A DNA stretch of 6,867 nt from an uncultured Bacteroidales bacterium (GCA_946062035.1 CAMGTS010000068.1:1-6867), one strand, 5' to 3'. Counted from the first letter of the stretch, positions 1 to 6,785 are shown. Made by a program: numbers and translations. The notes: a model not told the origin generated them from the letters alone.

Positions 1-1290
1 ATGGCTCCGATGGGACTTATCGAGAAGATGTATGGCGGAACAGCTCTTGTGGACGCTGTGAACGGCTTGATATCAGACGGCCTGAATAATTATGTCAAAG
101 AGAATAAAATGGATCTTATCGGCGAGCCGATGCCTGATATGGATGGCAAGAAGCAGGTGGATTGGGATAAGGATCAGGTATTCGAATTCTCTTTTGAAGT
201 TGCGGTGCGTCCGGAGATCAAACTTGCCCTCGGCAAGAGTGACAAGGTCACGAACTATAAACTTACAACCACCCCTGAGGCTTTGCAGCAGTACAAAGAG
301 GATACTCTCCGTCAGTTCGGAAGCCTTGTCGATACAGAGAAGGCCGGAGATGACGACTTTATGGTAGTTGACCTCGAGCAGGGAGAAAAGAAGGTCGAGA
401 AAAGCTATATTTCCCTCAAGACAATGGATGCCAAGACCAAGAAGACTTTCAAGGGTAAGAAGAAGGGCGATGAATTTGAGGTTGACGTTGTAAAGTGCTT
501 CCCTAATGAGGTTGACAGAGCTTCTATGCTTAGAATAAAGAAAGAGGAGTTTGACGCTTCAAATCCTATCTATAAGATCACGGTTCAGGAAGTCAAGACC
601 TTTAAGCCTGCTGAGGAGAGCCAGGATCTCTATGACCGTCTTTTCGGCAAGGACAAGGTTAAGGATTCAGCTGCTTTCGATAAGGAACTTGAGGCGAAAC
701 TTGTCGCTGAATATGCTCAGCAGAGCGATTTCCGTCTCCGCAGAGACTTGGTAGACTACCTTGTAAAGAAGGCTGATGTAGAGCTTCCTGAGAACTTCCT
801 CAAGAAGTGGTTGTTCTCAATCAACGAGGGTAAGTTCACCATGGAGCAGATTGAGGCGGAGTTCCCGTTGTTCCTCCAGGATTATCGTTGGCAGATGATC
901 GTTCGCAATATTTGCGAGAACCAGAAGATAGAGATCAAGAAAGAGGATCTTTTGGCTCAGGCTAAGGCGATGACCGCAAGCCAGTTCGCTATGTACGGCA
1001 TGACCAATGTGCCTGATGAGCAGCTTTCACAATATGCAGAGCAGTTGATAAACAACGAAAAGGAGATCAACCGTATCTATGAGAAGTGCGAAGAGGATAA
1101 GGTTCTTGATTATGTCAAGAGCGTGATCACAATCAATGACAAGGAGATTACACAGGAGGATCTTGTAAAACTCAATGCTAAGGAGGCGACTAAGGAGGCG
1201 ACTAAGGAGACAACCAAGAAGGCTCCAGCTAAGAAGACTGCCGCCAAGAAGGCTCCTGCAAAGAAAGCTGAAAAGCCGGTTGAAGAATAA
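1..1290 (+). CDS. tig: Trigger factor, ribosome-associated chaperone (5' end missing)
   Basis: Trigger factor docks beside the ribosomal exit tunnel and shields nascent chains. The frame is open from base 1. The first visible residues (MAPMGLIEKMYG) match the family segment just after the ribosome-binding GFRxG loop, so the ATG at base 1 is internal and about 45 residues of the ribosome-binding domain lie outside the window. Visible residues about 1-110 finish the N-terminal domain. About 113-200 form a divergent FKBP-type PPIase domain (begins AGDDDFMVVDL, ends VQEVKTFKPAE). About 205-390 form the C-terminal chaperone domain, with typical Bacteroidota stretches such as ELPENFLKKWL and QFAMYGMTNVPDEQL. 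The last ~38 residues are an added Lys/Ala/Pro-rich tail (KEAT repeats, then PAKK-type repeats) absent from the E. coli protein. The gene leads a tight run into clpP, 13 nt downstream. Identity is secure from the collinear match; only the tail's role is unknown. Confidence 0.95.
   Translation: MAPMGLIEKMYGGTALVDAVNGLISDGLNNYVKENKMDLIGEPMPDMDGKKQVDWDKDQVFEFSFEVAVRPEIKLALGKSDKVTNYKLTTTPEALQQYKEDTLRQFGSLVDTEKAGDDDFMVVDLEQGEKKVEKSYISLKTMDAKTKKTFKGKKKGDEFEVDVVKCFPNEVDRASMLRIKKEEFDASNPIYKITVQEVKTFKPAEESQDLYDRLFGKDKVKDSAAFDKELEAKLVAEYAQQSDFRLRRDLVDYLVKKADVELPENFLKKWLFSINEGKFTMEQIEAEFPLFLQDYRWQMIVRNICENQKIEIKKEDLLAQAKAMTASQFAMYGMTNVPDEQLSQYAEQLINNEKEINRIYEKCEEDKVLDYVKSVITINDKEITQEDLVKLNAKEATKEATKETTKKAPAKKTAAKKAPAKKAEKPVEE
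1179..1214 (+). repeat. Three 12-bp tandem repeats in the 3' end of tig
   Basis: The unit TAAGGAGGCGAC occurs at 1179-1190 and again identically at 1191-1202. A third, degenerate copy (TAAGGAGACAAC) is at 1203-1214. In frame the units encode KEAT, KEAT, KETT at the start of the basic tail of trigger factor. A second repeat, CCAAGAAGGCTCC, occurs at 1214-1226 and 1244-1256 and encodes the KKAP units. This looks like growth of a low-complexity tail by replication slippage. The TAAGGAGG core equals a full Shine-Dalgarno sequence, but no start codon follows at a usable distance. Confidence 0.85.
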
Positions 1291-1303
1291 TCTCTGACAA
1301 TTT

Positions 1304-1993
1304 ATGAAAAGCGATTTCGAAAAGTTTGCGCAAGGCAAATACGGCATAAGTTCTATGACGCTGAGCGGCTACGCAAGGCACATGAGCGTCGCGTCACCGA
1401 TTTATGACGCATACATCAACCCTTCGATAATAGAGGAGCGCAGGCTTAATGTAGCCACCATGGATGTATTCTCCCGCCTTATGATGGACAGAATAATTTT
1501 CTTGGGAGTTCCTATCGATGACGATGTCGCCAATATCGTGCAGGCGCAGCTTCTCTATTTGGAGAGTACTGACCCTAAGGCAGATATCCAATTGTATATT
1601 AACAGCCCTGGAGGACAGGTGTATGCGGGTTGGGGAATTTATGACACGATGAATCTTGTCGCTCCGAGAGTCGGTACGATTTGTACTGGAATGGCCGCTT
1701 CTATGGCTGCGGTCCTTCTTGCGGCAGGTTGCAAAGGGCTTCGCAGCGCACTCCGCCATTCGAGGATAATGATTCATCAGCCAATGAGCGGTACGCAGGG
1801 GCAGGCATCTGATATTGAAATTGCTGCAAGAGAGATAATCAAGACCCGCAAGGAACTGTACGAATCTCTCTCGGAAAATACCGGCAAGTCTCTTAAGCAG
1901 ATTGAAAAGGACGCTGACAGAGACTATTGGATGACAGCGGCGGAGGCGAAGGATTACGGAATGATTGATGAGATTCTGCCAACAAAGAAATAG
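1304..1993 (+). CDS. clpP: ATP-dependent Clp protease proteolytic subunit ClpP
   Basis: ClpP is the serine peptidase that assembles into a 14-mer chamber and degrades proteins fed by ClpX. The 229-residue product carries the whole triad. Ser133 lies in GMAASM, His158 in RIMIHQP, and Asp207 in ADRDYW, the equivalent of E. coli Asp185. The oxyanion-hole motif INSPGG is at 100-104. The start at 1304 is supported by the Bacteroidota-type N-terminus (DFEKFAQGKYGISSM), which is about 20 residues longer than in E. coli and shows no obvious propeptide site. The gene begins 13 nt after tig with no Shine-Dalgarno site (ACAATTT before the ATG) and is followed 2 nt later by clpX. Two local oddities are Arg151, where relatives usually have Pro (ALRHSR), and QPMSG at 159-163, where QPLGG is usual. 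Neither removes a catalytic residue, so the protein is predicted active. Confidence 0.97.
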   Translation: MKSDFEKFAQGKYGISSMTLSGYARHMSVASPIYDAYINPSIIEERRLNVATMDVFSRLMMDRIIFLGVPIDDDVANIVQAQLLYLESTDPKADIQLYINSPGGQVYAGWGIYDTMNLVAPRVGTICTGMAASMAAVLLAAGCKGLRSALRHSRIMIHQPMSGTQGQASDIEIAAREIIKTRKELYESLSENTGKSLKQIEKDADRDYWMTAAEAKDYGMIDEILPTKK

Positions 1994-1995
1994 TA

Positions 1996-3279
1996 ATGAC
2001 TGAGAATAAAAACGGAAGGAAAGTGGTTAGCAGATGTATTATCTGCGGACGTTCGGAGAGCGAGGGAGCGTACCTTGTAGGTACGGAGAGAGGATGTATA
2101 TGCATGGATTGCGTTGAGCATTTGCACGATTACATCGATGAGGCGAAAGAAAACGGAGACGGCAAGAGAAAATCCGCCTATGCGGAAAGCCTTAAGGCTG
2201 ATTTTAAGTTGCTTACTCCCAAGCAGATACACGCCGCTTTAGATGAATATGTCATAGGGCAGGAAGAGGCGAAGAAGTTCCTTTCGGTCGCGGTCTACAA
2301 CCACTATAAGAGAATACTCCACGCCAACGACGCCAAGGACAAAGGAGATGATTTTGACATAGAAAAGTCCAATGTCCTTTTGGTAGGTCCTACCGGAACA
2401 GGTAAAACCTTGTTGGCGAGGACTATAGCTAAGTTGCTGAAACTGCCTTTCGCAATAGTTGACGCTACTGTCCTTACGGAGGCCGGCTATGTTGGAGAAG
2501 ATGTCGAAAGCATTCTGACAAGGCTTTTGCAAGATGCCGACTATGATGTCGATAAGGCTGAGATGGGTATAGTTTTTATTGACGAAATAGACAAGATATC
2601 CCGCAAGAGCGACAATCCTTCGATTACCCGTGATGTTTCCGGTGAGGGTGTGCAGCAGGCGTTGCTGAAGATTCTTGAAGGAAACGTTGTGAATGTCCCT
2701 CCGCAGGGAGGACGCAAACATCCTGAGCAGAAGATGATTGCTGTAGACACAACCAATATCCTGTTTATTTGCGGCGGTGCGTTTGAGGGAATAGAGAAGA
2801 AGATAGCGCAACGCATCAATACAAAGGTTGTGGGGTATGGTGTGCAGGAGAGATTGAAGAATGTGGATACCAAGGAGATGCTCAAATATATAGCTCCTCA
2901 GGACTTGCGTTCTTATGGCCTTATTCCTGAGATCATCGGGCGACTCCCGGTCGTTACCTACTTGCATCCTCTTGACAAAGAGGCGCTTTTCAATATACTT
3001 ACACAGCCTAAGAACGCTCTTGTCAAGCAGTATGAACTTCTTTTCAAATTAGACGGCATCAAGCTGACTTTTGCAGATGGCGTTCTCGATTTCATTGTCG
3101 ATACCGCATTGAAATACAATCTCGGGGCGAGAGGTCTCCGTTCTATATGCGAGGCGATAATGGTAGATGCCATGTATGATGCGCCTTCATCTGCGAAAAA
3201 GGAGTTCAAGGTTACGTTGAATTATGCGAAAGAGAAAGTCAACTCTCTGACAGGCAGTATGTTTATACAGGAAGCGTAG
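1996..3279 (+). CDS. clpX: ClpX, AAA+ unfoldase of the ClpXP protease
   Basis: ClpX hexamers recognise, unfold and thread substrates into ClpP. The 427 residues match the usual length (424 in E. coli). The N-terminal zinc domain has Cys14, Cys17, Cys36 and Cys39, with an extra Cys34. Walker A is GPTGTGKT at 131-138. Pore loop 1 is GYVG at 164-167. Walker B is VFIDEID with Asp196 and Glu197. The RKH loop is at 240-242 and a sensor-1 Asn is at 254. The arginine finger is Arg316 in GLIPEIIGRLP, and sensor 2 is Arg379 in GARGLRS. The ClpP-docking tripeptide, IGF in E. coli, is VGY here (279-281), as I recall for other Bacteroidota. The start follows the clpP stop after 2 nt (TAGTAATG), suggesting translational coupling, and no Shine-Dalgarno site is seen. 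A complete motif set makes the call secure. Confidence 0.98.
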   Translation: MTENKNGRKVVSRCIICGRSESEGAYLVGTERGCICMDCVEHLHDYIDEAKENGDGKRKSAYAESLKADFKLLTPKQIHAALDEYVIGQEEAKKFLSVAVYNHYKRILHANDAKDKGDDFDIEKSNVLLVGPTGTGKTLLARTIAKLLKLPFAIVDATVLTEAGYVGEDVESILTRLLQDADYDVDKAEMGIVFIDEIDKISRKSDNPSITRDVSGEGVQQALLKILEGNVVNVPPQGGRKHPEQKMIAVDTTNILFICGGAFEGIEKKIAQRINTKVVGYGVQERLKNVDTKEMLKYIAPQDLRSYGLIPEIIGRLPVVTYLHPLDKEALFNILTQPKNALVKQYELLFKLDGIKLTFADGVLDFIVDTALKYNLGARGLRSICEAIMVDAMYDAPSSAKKEFKVTLNYAKEKVNSLTGSMFIQEA

Positions 3280-3283
3280 CGAT

Positions 3284-4105
3284 ATGACCTATAAAGAAAT
3301 ATACGAGCAGATAAAAACGAAAGGAAGTTTCCTTTGCGTCGGGTTGGATTCAGATGAAAAGAAACTCCCTCACTCTGTAGCGTCTCTCGAAAATGCTCAG
3401 TTTGAGTTTAATAAAAGAATAATCGATGCGACCGCTCCGTATGCTGTCGCATATAAGATTAATACCGCTTTCTATGAGGCGGCGGGTGCGTCAGGGTTCG
3501 CCCAGTTGCAAAGGAGCGCAGAATATATAAAGGAAAATTATCCTGATATATTCCTGATAGCGGACGCTAAAAGGGGTGATATAGGCAATACGGCGAAGCT
3601 TTATGCACGGGCTTTCTTCGAGACCATGCCATTTGACGCAGTCACATTGGCCCCTTATATGGGAAGTGATTCCATCCGTCCTTTCTTGGAGTACGAAGGG
3701 AAATGGGCTATAATCTTGGCCCTTACTTCCAATGCTTCCGCTACCGATTTTGAGACTCTCTATACTACGGATGGAGATGCGTTGACGCTTATGTATGAGA
3801 GAGTTATAAAGAAAGCGAACTCTTTGGGCGGCAAAGATAACATTATGTTTGTCGCAGGTGCGACCAGACCTGAAATGCTCGGCAGAATAAGAGAGCTTGC
3901 TCCTGATAATTTTCTTCTTGTTCCCGGGGTGGGAGCGCAGGGAGGCACAGTTGCGGATGTCGCCGAATATGGCAGAAACAAATCCTGCGGGCTTCTTGTC
4001 AACTCTTCAAGAGGAGTTATATTCGCTTCGTCTTCAGATGATTATGCTGAGGCTGCGGCTGCAAGCGCAAAGTCTCTTGCGGAGAGCATGAAACAATTTG
4101 TTTAG
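3284..4105 (+). CDS. pyrF: Orotidine 5'-phosphate decarboxylase (subfamily 2)
   Basis: This cytosolic enzyme converts OMP to UMP, the last step of de novo pyrimidine synthesis. The 273 residues fit the longer subfamily-2 enzymes rather than the ~245-residue E. coli type. The catalytic DxKxxD motif is in ADAKRGDIGNT (Asp94, Lys96, Asp99). Other active-site segments are FLCVGLDSD (Asp22), VAYKINTAFYE (Lys58), the phosphate-binding stretch LVPGVGAQGG (212-221), and LLVNSSRG with Arg243. The gene starts 4 nt after the clpX stop. An AGGAAG about 9 nt before the ATG (3269-3274) is the only Shine-Dalgarno-like site among the starts seen here. Placement behind clpX is unusual, since in Bacteroides I would expect recQ there, so it is probably co-transcribed with tig-clpPX. 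All expected catalytic residues are present. Confidence 0.96.
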   Translation: MTYKEIYEQIKTKGSFLCVGLDSDEKKLPHSVASLENAQFEFNKRIIDATAPYAVAYKINTAFYEAAGASGFAQLQRSAEYIKENYPDIFLIADAKRGDIGNTAKLYARAFFETMPFDAVTLAPYMGSDSIRPFLEYEGKWAIILALTSNASATDFETLYTTDGDALTLMYERVIKKANSLGGKDNIMFVAGATRPEMLGRIRELAPDNFLLVPGVGAQGGTVADVAEYGRNKSCGLLVNSSRGVIFASSSDDYAEAAAASAKSLAESMKQFV

Positions 4106-4120
4106 AAATCTTTTTACAAT

Positions 4121-6025
4121 ATGTTTGAAAAAATATCCGCCTCTGTCGCTAAGGGTATAGCGGTAGGGGCTTTGGCCGTTCTTGCGTTTTTCTTTTCAGC
4201 GCAGACAGCCAATGCCAAAGAAAATGCGGAATCCGCAAAAAATCTAAATGCTTCAAAAGGTGATAAAGCCACGACCTTAAAAGTGCTTTTCACGGCTGAT
4301 CTTCATTCTTGCGTAGAGGTTTATCCACAGTTGGTGGCATTTGTCAATTCAGAGAGAGATAAGGCGCAACAGGACGGTTACGGCGTAATAACCGTTGATG
4401 CCGGAGGTATGACGATGGGAACTGTATACTCCGCTGTGACTGAGATAGAAGCCGCTGAGTATAGGGCACTTGCATTGATGGGGTGCGACGCTTTCGTATT
4501 CGGTAACCATGATTTTGATCTTGGTGTCACTCCGCTCGCCTATATGTTCTATAACGCTCATGTAGGTAAAAAGGATGTGAACCCGATTACCGGAAAGAAA
4601 CTGAGATTTCCTGATAATGTCACCGGCAATATTGCTGCGAAGGATGACGACAAGATTTTCGGCAATGCGTTGAAATACATAGGGAAAACCCCGTATATAA
4701 TACTTGACAGAGGAAATGTAAAGGTCGGAATATTCGGCCTTTATGGAAAAAACGCCTATAACTCTACTCTTCCTAAAGAGGGATTCAAGTTTGAAGATCC
4801 TTTGAATGTAGCCAAAGTGGTTGTCAACGAATTGAAAACCAGGGGTGTGGATTTTATAGTCTGCCTGTCACACAGTGGCTCTGCCGATAAGACCGGCAAC
4901 GAAGATGTTCTGTTGGCAAAGATGTGCCCTGATATCGACCTTATTGTGAGCGGTCATTCGCATGAGGCTCTGTATGAACCTTATATGATAGGCAATGTGG
5001 CGATAGCGTCTGCGGGTGCGAATGGCCGACTGCTTGGCGAAGCGACGTTGTCTAAGGTGGGAGAAAAGAGCGTTTCTGAATATGAACTGAAGGAAGTTCC
5101 GGTCAATATCAAGCCGGATCCCGCCGCTCTTGCGCTTGCGGATTCAATTGAAAATAAAGTCGCGGTTGTTTTCGGTAAGAAGTACGGCTGTTTTCCATAC
5201 GATGTGGTGACATATAATTTTACCGGAATCCAAAAGGGTGTAGATGACAACGGTGTCAACAGACTTGCATACGAAGTGGCCAAGAGTATGTATAATGTCG
5301 CGGCTTTCCACTCAAAGGCCAATGCAGATACGAGCGCTCTTGTAGCGTTAGTGCCCGGCAAACTGATTGAATCGTCCCTTGGTGACGGGCCGCTCAGCTA
5401 TGCAGATGTCTTCAAGGTTCTCCCGATGGGTAGGGATTCGAGAGGAAACCTTGGCTATCCGCTTGTCGTAGCGAAATTTACCGGCAAGGAGCTGAAACTT
5501 CTATGCGAGCTTAATTCGAGTGTGGCTGAGGATGACTATGAACATCACATAACCTTTTACGGGCTTGACTACACCTATGATCCTGCGGCCATGAAATTCT
5601 TCAGGGTAAGGGATGTGATGGTGCATGGCAAGAAAGTGACGGACAGCGAACTGTATACTGTAGTAGCGGACGCCAATACGATAAGCGACCTCTCTACGAT
5701 AGGGGAAATTTCTAAAGGGGTATTGAAGTTCGTTCCAAAGAACTCTCTCGGCAAAGAGGTCAGGTCGATGAAAGAGATAACCCTTAAGTCGGCCCAGGAT
5801 GACTATATGCAGCCTCTATATGTCAGCCAATGGTTTGCTTTTGCGCAATATATCAAAAACAATGTCAATTTGCCCGATATGGGGACTTTGCCCGCAGGGG
5901 TTGTGGACCATAGCTTTGTTTTCGCTTACGGCCGTCCCGCTGTGTATGTGCTGATAGCGGTCGCTGTTGTCTGTGGGGTGGTATTCCTTTTCGCCAGACT
6001 AAGGAAGAAAAGAAAAACCGAATAG
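4121..6025 (+). CDS. Secreted, membrane-anchored metallophosphoesterase / 5'-nucleotidase-family protein
   Basis: The 634-residue product has the UshA/5'-nucleotidase layout. A signal peptide covers 1-32 (Lys4, Lys11, hydrophobic 13-27, likely cut after ANA). A calcineurin-like domain spans about 52-310, and a 5'-nucleotidase C-terminal-type domain about 345-575. A transmembrane helix follows at about 607-626 with a basic RLRKKRK tail, predicting a periplasmic protein held in the inner membrane. Metal motifs are TADLHS (Asp60, His62), FGNHDFD (Asn129, His130), LSHSG (His251) and SGHSHE (His279, His281). Motif 2 reads DAGG, not DAGD, so the metal-bridging Asp expected at 96 is Gly. The C-terminal domain shows LSYADVFKVLPMG and GYPLVVAKFTGKELK but lacks the GGGIR and GGDGY nucleotide-binding motifs of UshA. 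It starts 15 nt after pyrF without a Shine-Dalgarno site. The family is secure; activity and substrate are uncertain. Confidence 0.85.
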   Translation: MFEKISASVAKGIAVGALAVLAFFFSAQTANAKENAESAKNLNASKGDKATTLKVLFTADLHSCVEVYPQLVAFVNSERDKAQQDGYGVITVDAGGMTMGTVYSAVTEIEAAEYRALALMGCDAFVFGNHDFDLGVTPLAYMFYNAHVGKKDVNPITGKKLRFPDNVTGNIAAKDDDKIFGNALKYIGKTPYIILDRGNVKVGIFGLYGKNAYNSTLPKEGFKFEDPLNVAKVVVNELKTRGVDFIVCLSHSGSADKTGNEDVLLAKMCPDIDLIVSGHSHEALYEPYMIGNVAIASAGANGRLLGEATLSKVGEKSVSEYELKEVPVNIKPDPAALALADSIENKVAVVFGKKYGCFPYDVVTYNFTGIQKGVDDNGVNRLAYEVAKSMYNVAAFHSKANADTSALVALVPGKLIESSLGDGPLSYADVFKVLPMGRDSRGNLGYPLVVAKFTGKELKLLCELNSSVAEDDYEHHITFYGLDYTYDPAAMKFFRVRDVMVHGKKVTDSELYTVVADANTISDLSTIGEISKGVLKFVPKNSLGKEVRSMKEITLKSAQDDYMQPLYVSQWFAFAQYIKNNVNLPDMGTLPAGVVDHSFVFAYGRPAVYVLIAVAVVCGVVFLFARLRKKRKTE

Positions 6026-6029
6026 TCGC

Positions 6030-6785
6030 TTAGATAATGTAGGAGATTTCTTTGAAGGGGTAAGATTTTCTTGCCCCTTTTCTGTCTTCCAATACGAGAC
6101 AGGCGCATTTGTCGATTCCAACAATCTTCGCTTCGATTTCCTTGCCGCTCTCACATTCGATGTAACGGTGAAATTCCCCTTTCCTATACAAGATCGACAG
6201 GTATTCATCTTCCACCGCAGAATATTTTCCGTTCGAAGCGTACTCCGCAAGTGCCTTGTCGTAGTAATAGAAAATATCTTCCAACAGATTATCCATTTCG
6301 GTTTCTCTGTCATATTGTGCCCCGGTCAGAAGGGATAGTGATATAGGATTCGGAATCCCCTCCGGAAATTCTGTCTGGTTGAGGTTTACCCCGATGCCGC
6401 TGATGCTGCTTGAAATATATGGCCCTGTTACCGCATGTTCGATAAGGATTCCGCAGATTTTCTTGTCTCCGACATAAATGTCATTCGGCCATTTTATTTT
6501 AGCTGAAACATTGTGCCTTGCCAAGAATCTCACGACTCCAAGTGCGGAAACTTCAGAAATAAGGAACTGGTCTTGCGCCAAAACTTCCTTAGGACGGAAA
6601 AGAATAGTGAATGTCAGGTTTTCGGCCTTGGTACTTGTCCATTTGTTTCCTCTTTGACCGCGGCCGGCACTTTGGAAATCAGCGACCCATGTGGTTTTAT
6701 CAGGATAAGAATTCGCTCCTTCTAATGCTCTGTTGTTGGTTGAGTCGGTCTCTTCCATCCAAATTATCTCGTGTTTCTTTGCCAT
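6030..6785 (-). CDS. birA: Biotin--[acetyl-CoA-carboxylase] ligase, monofunctional
   Basis: This enzyme makes biotinyl-5'-AMP from biotin and ATP and transfers biotin to the carrier lysine of biotin-dependent carboxylases in the cytoplasm. The 251-residue product has the catalytic domain from the start: TDSTNN (Ser15-Asn17), the adenylate-binding loop GRGQRGNKW (41-49), KWPNDIYV with the key Lys98, KICGILIE (109-116) and GIGVNLN (130-136). A small SH3-like C-terminal domain follows at about 205-251. The N-terminal helix-turn-helix of E. coli BirA (321 residues) is absent, so it should not act as a biotin repressor. The start at 6785 leaves only a few residues before the catalytic fold, and no Shine-Dalgarno site precedes it (GACAAT before the ATG). 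The gene converges on the nucleotidase-family gene, with 4 nt between stop codons, and its last codons contain the opposing operon's likely terminator. Confidence 0.95.
   Translation of the reverse strand: MAKKHEIIWMEETDSTNNRALEGANSYPDKTTWVADFQSAGRGQRGNKWTSTKAENLTFTILFRPKEVLAQDQFLISEVSALGVVRFLARHNVSAKIKWPNDIYVGDKKICGILIEHAVTGPYISSSISGIGVNLNQTEFPEGIPNPISLSLLTGAQYDRETEMDNLLEDIFYYYDKALAEYASNGKYSAVEDEYLSILYRKGEFHRYIECESGKEIEAKIVGIDKCACLVLEDRKGARKSYPFKEISYII
6055..6081 (+). terminator. Probable intrinsic terminator of the tig-to-nucleotidase operon, inside birA
   Basis: AAGGGGTAAGA (6055-6065) pairs with TCTTGCCCCTT (6069-6079) through 11 base pairs, one of them a T-G wobble, around a TTT loop. 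The right arm runs into a short T run (6078-6081), then CTGTCTT. The hairpin lies 30 nt after the last + strand stop codon. The T run lies on the + strand side only; read from the - strand the stem is followed by CAAAGAAATC, which argues for + strand use. It overlaps birA codons of about residues 236-244. The T run is short, so efficiency is uncertain. Confidence 0.65.

Noticed and set aside
1..3. ATG at the first base as the true start of trigger factor
   Set aside because: The following residues match the middle of the ribosome-binding domain, so it is an internal Met; the real start lies upstream of the window.
1179..1214. 12-bp tandem repeats as part of a CRISPR array or internal ribosome binding sites
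   Set aside because: The units are contiguous without spacers and in frame with tig, and no start codon follows at a suitable distance.
1394..1777. Open frame of 127 codons on the - strand opposite clpP
   Set aside because: Fully antisense to conserved clpP codons, with no domain or promoter.
2239..2967. Open frame of 242 codons on the - strand opposite clpX
   Set aside because: It lies entirely within a clear clpX gene, has no recognisable domain, and its composition looks like a reverse-strand shadow.
4091..4115. AAAC/GTTT mini-hairpin followed by TTTTT between pyrF and the nucleotidase gene as a terminator
   Set aside because: The stem is only four AT-rich base pairs and the T run is about 8 nt away; too weak to call.
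4981..5361. Open frame of 126 codons on the - strand inside the nucleotidase gene
   Set aside because: Contained in a well-supported gene; no motif or start signal.
6071..6346. Open frame of 91 codons on the + strand opposite birA
   Set aside because: Antisense to conserved birA sequence and beginning inside the predicted terminator; no family resemblance.
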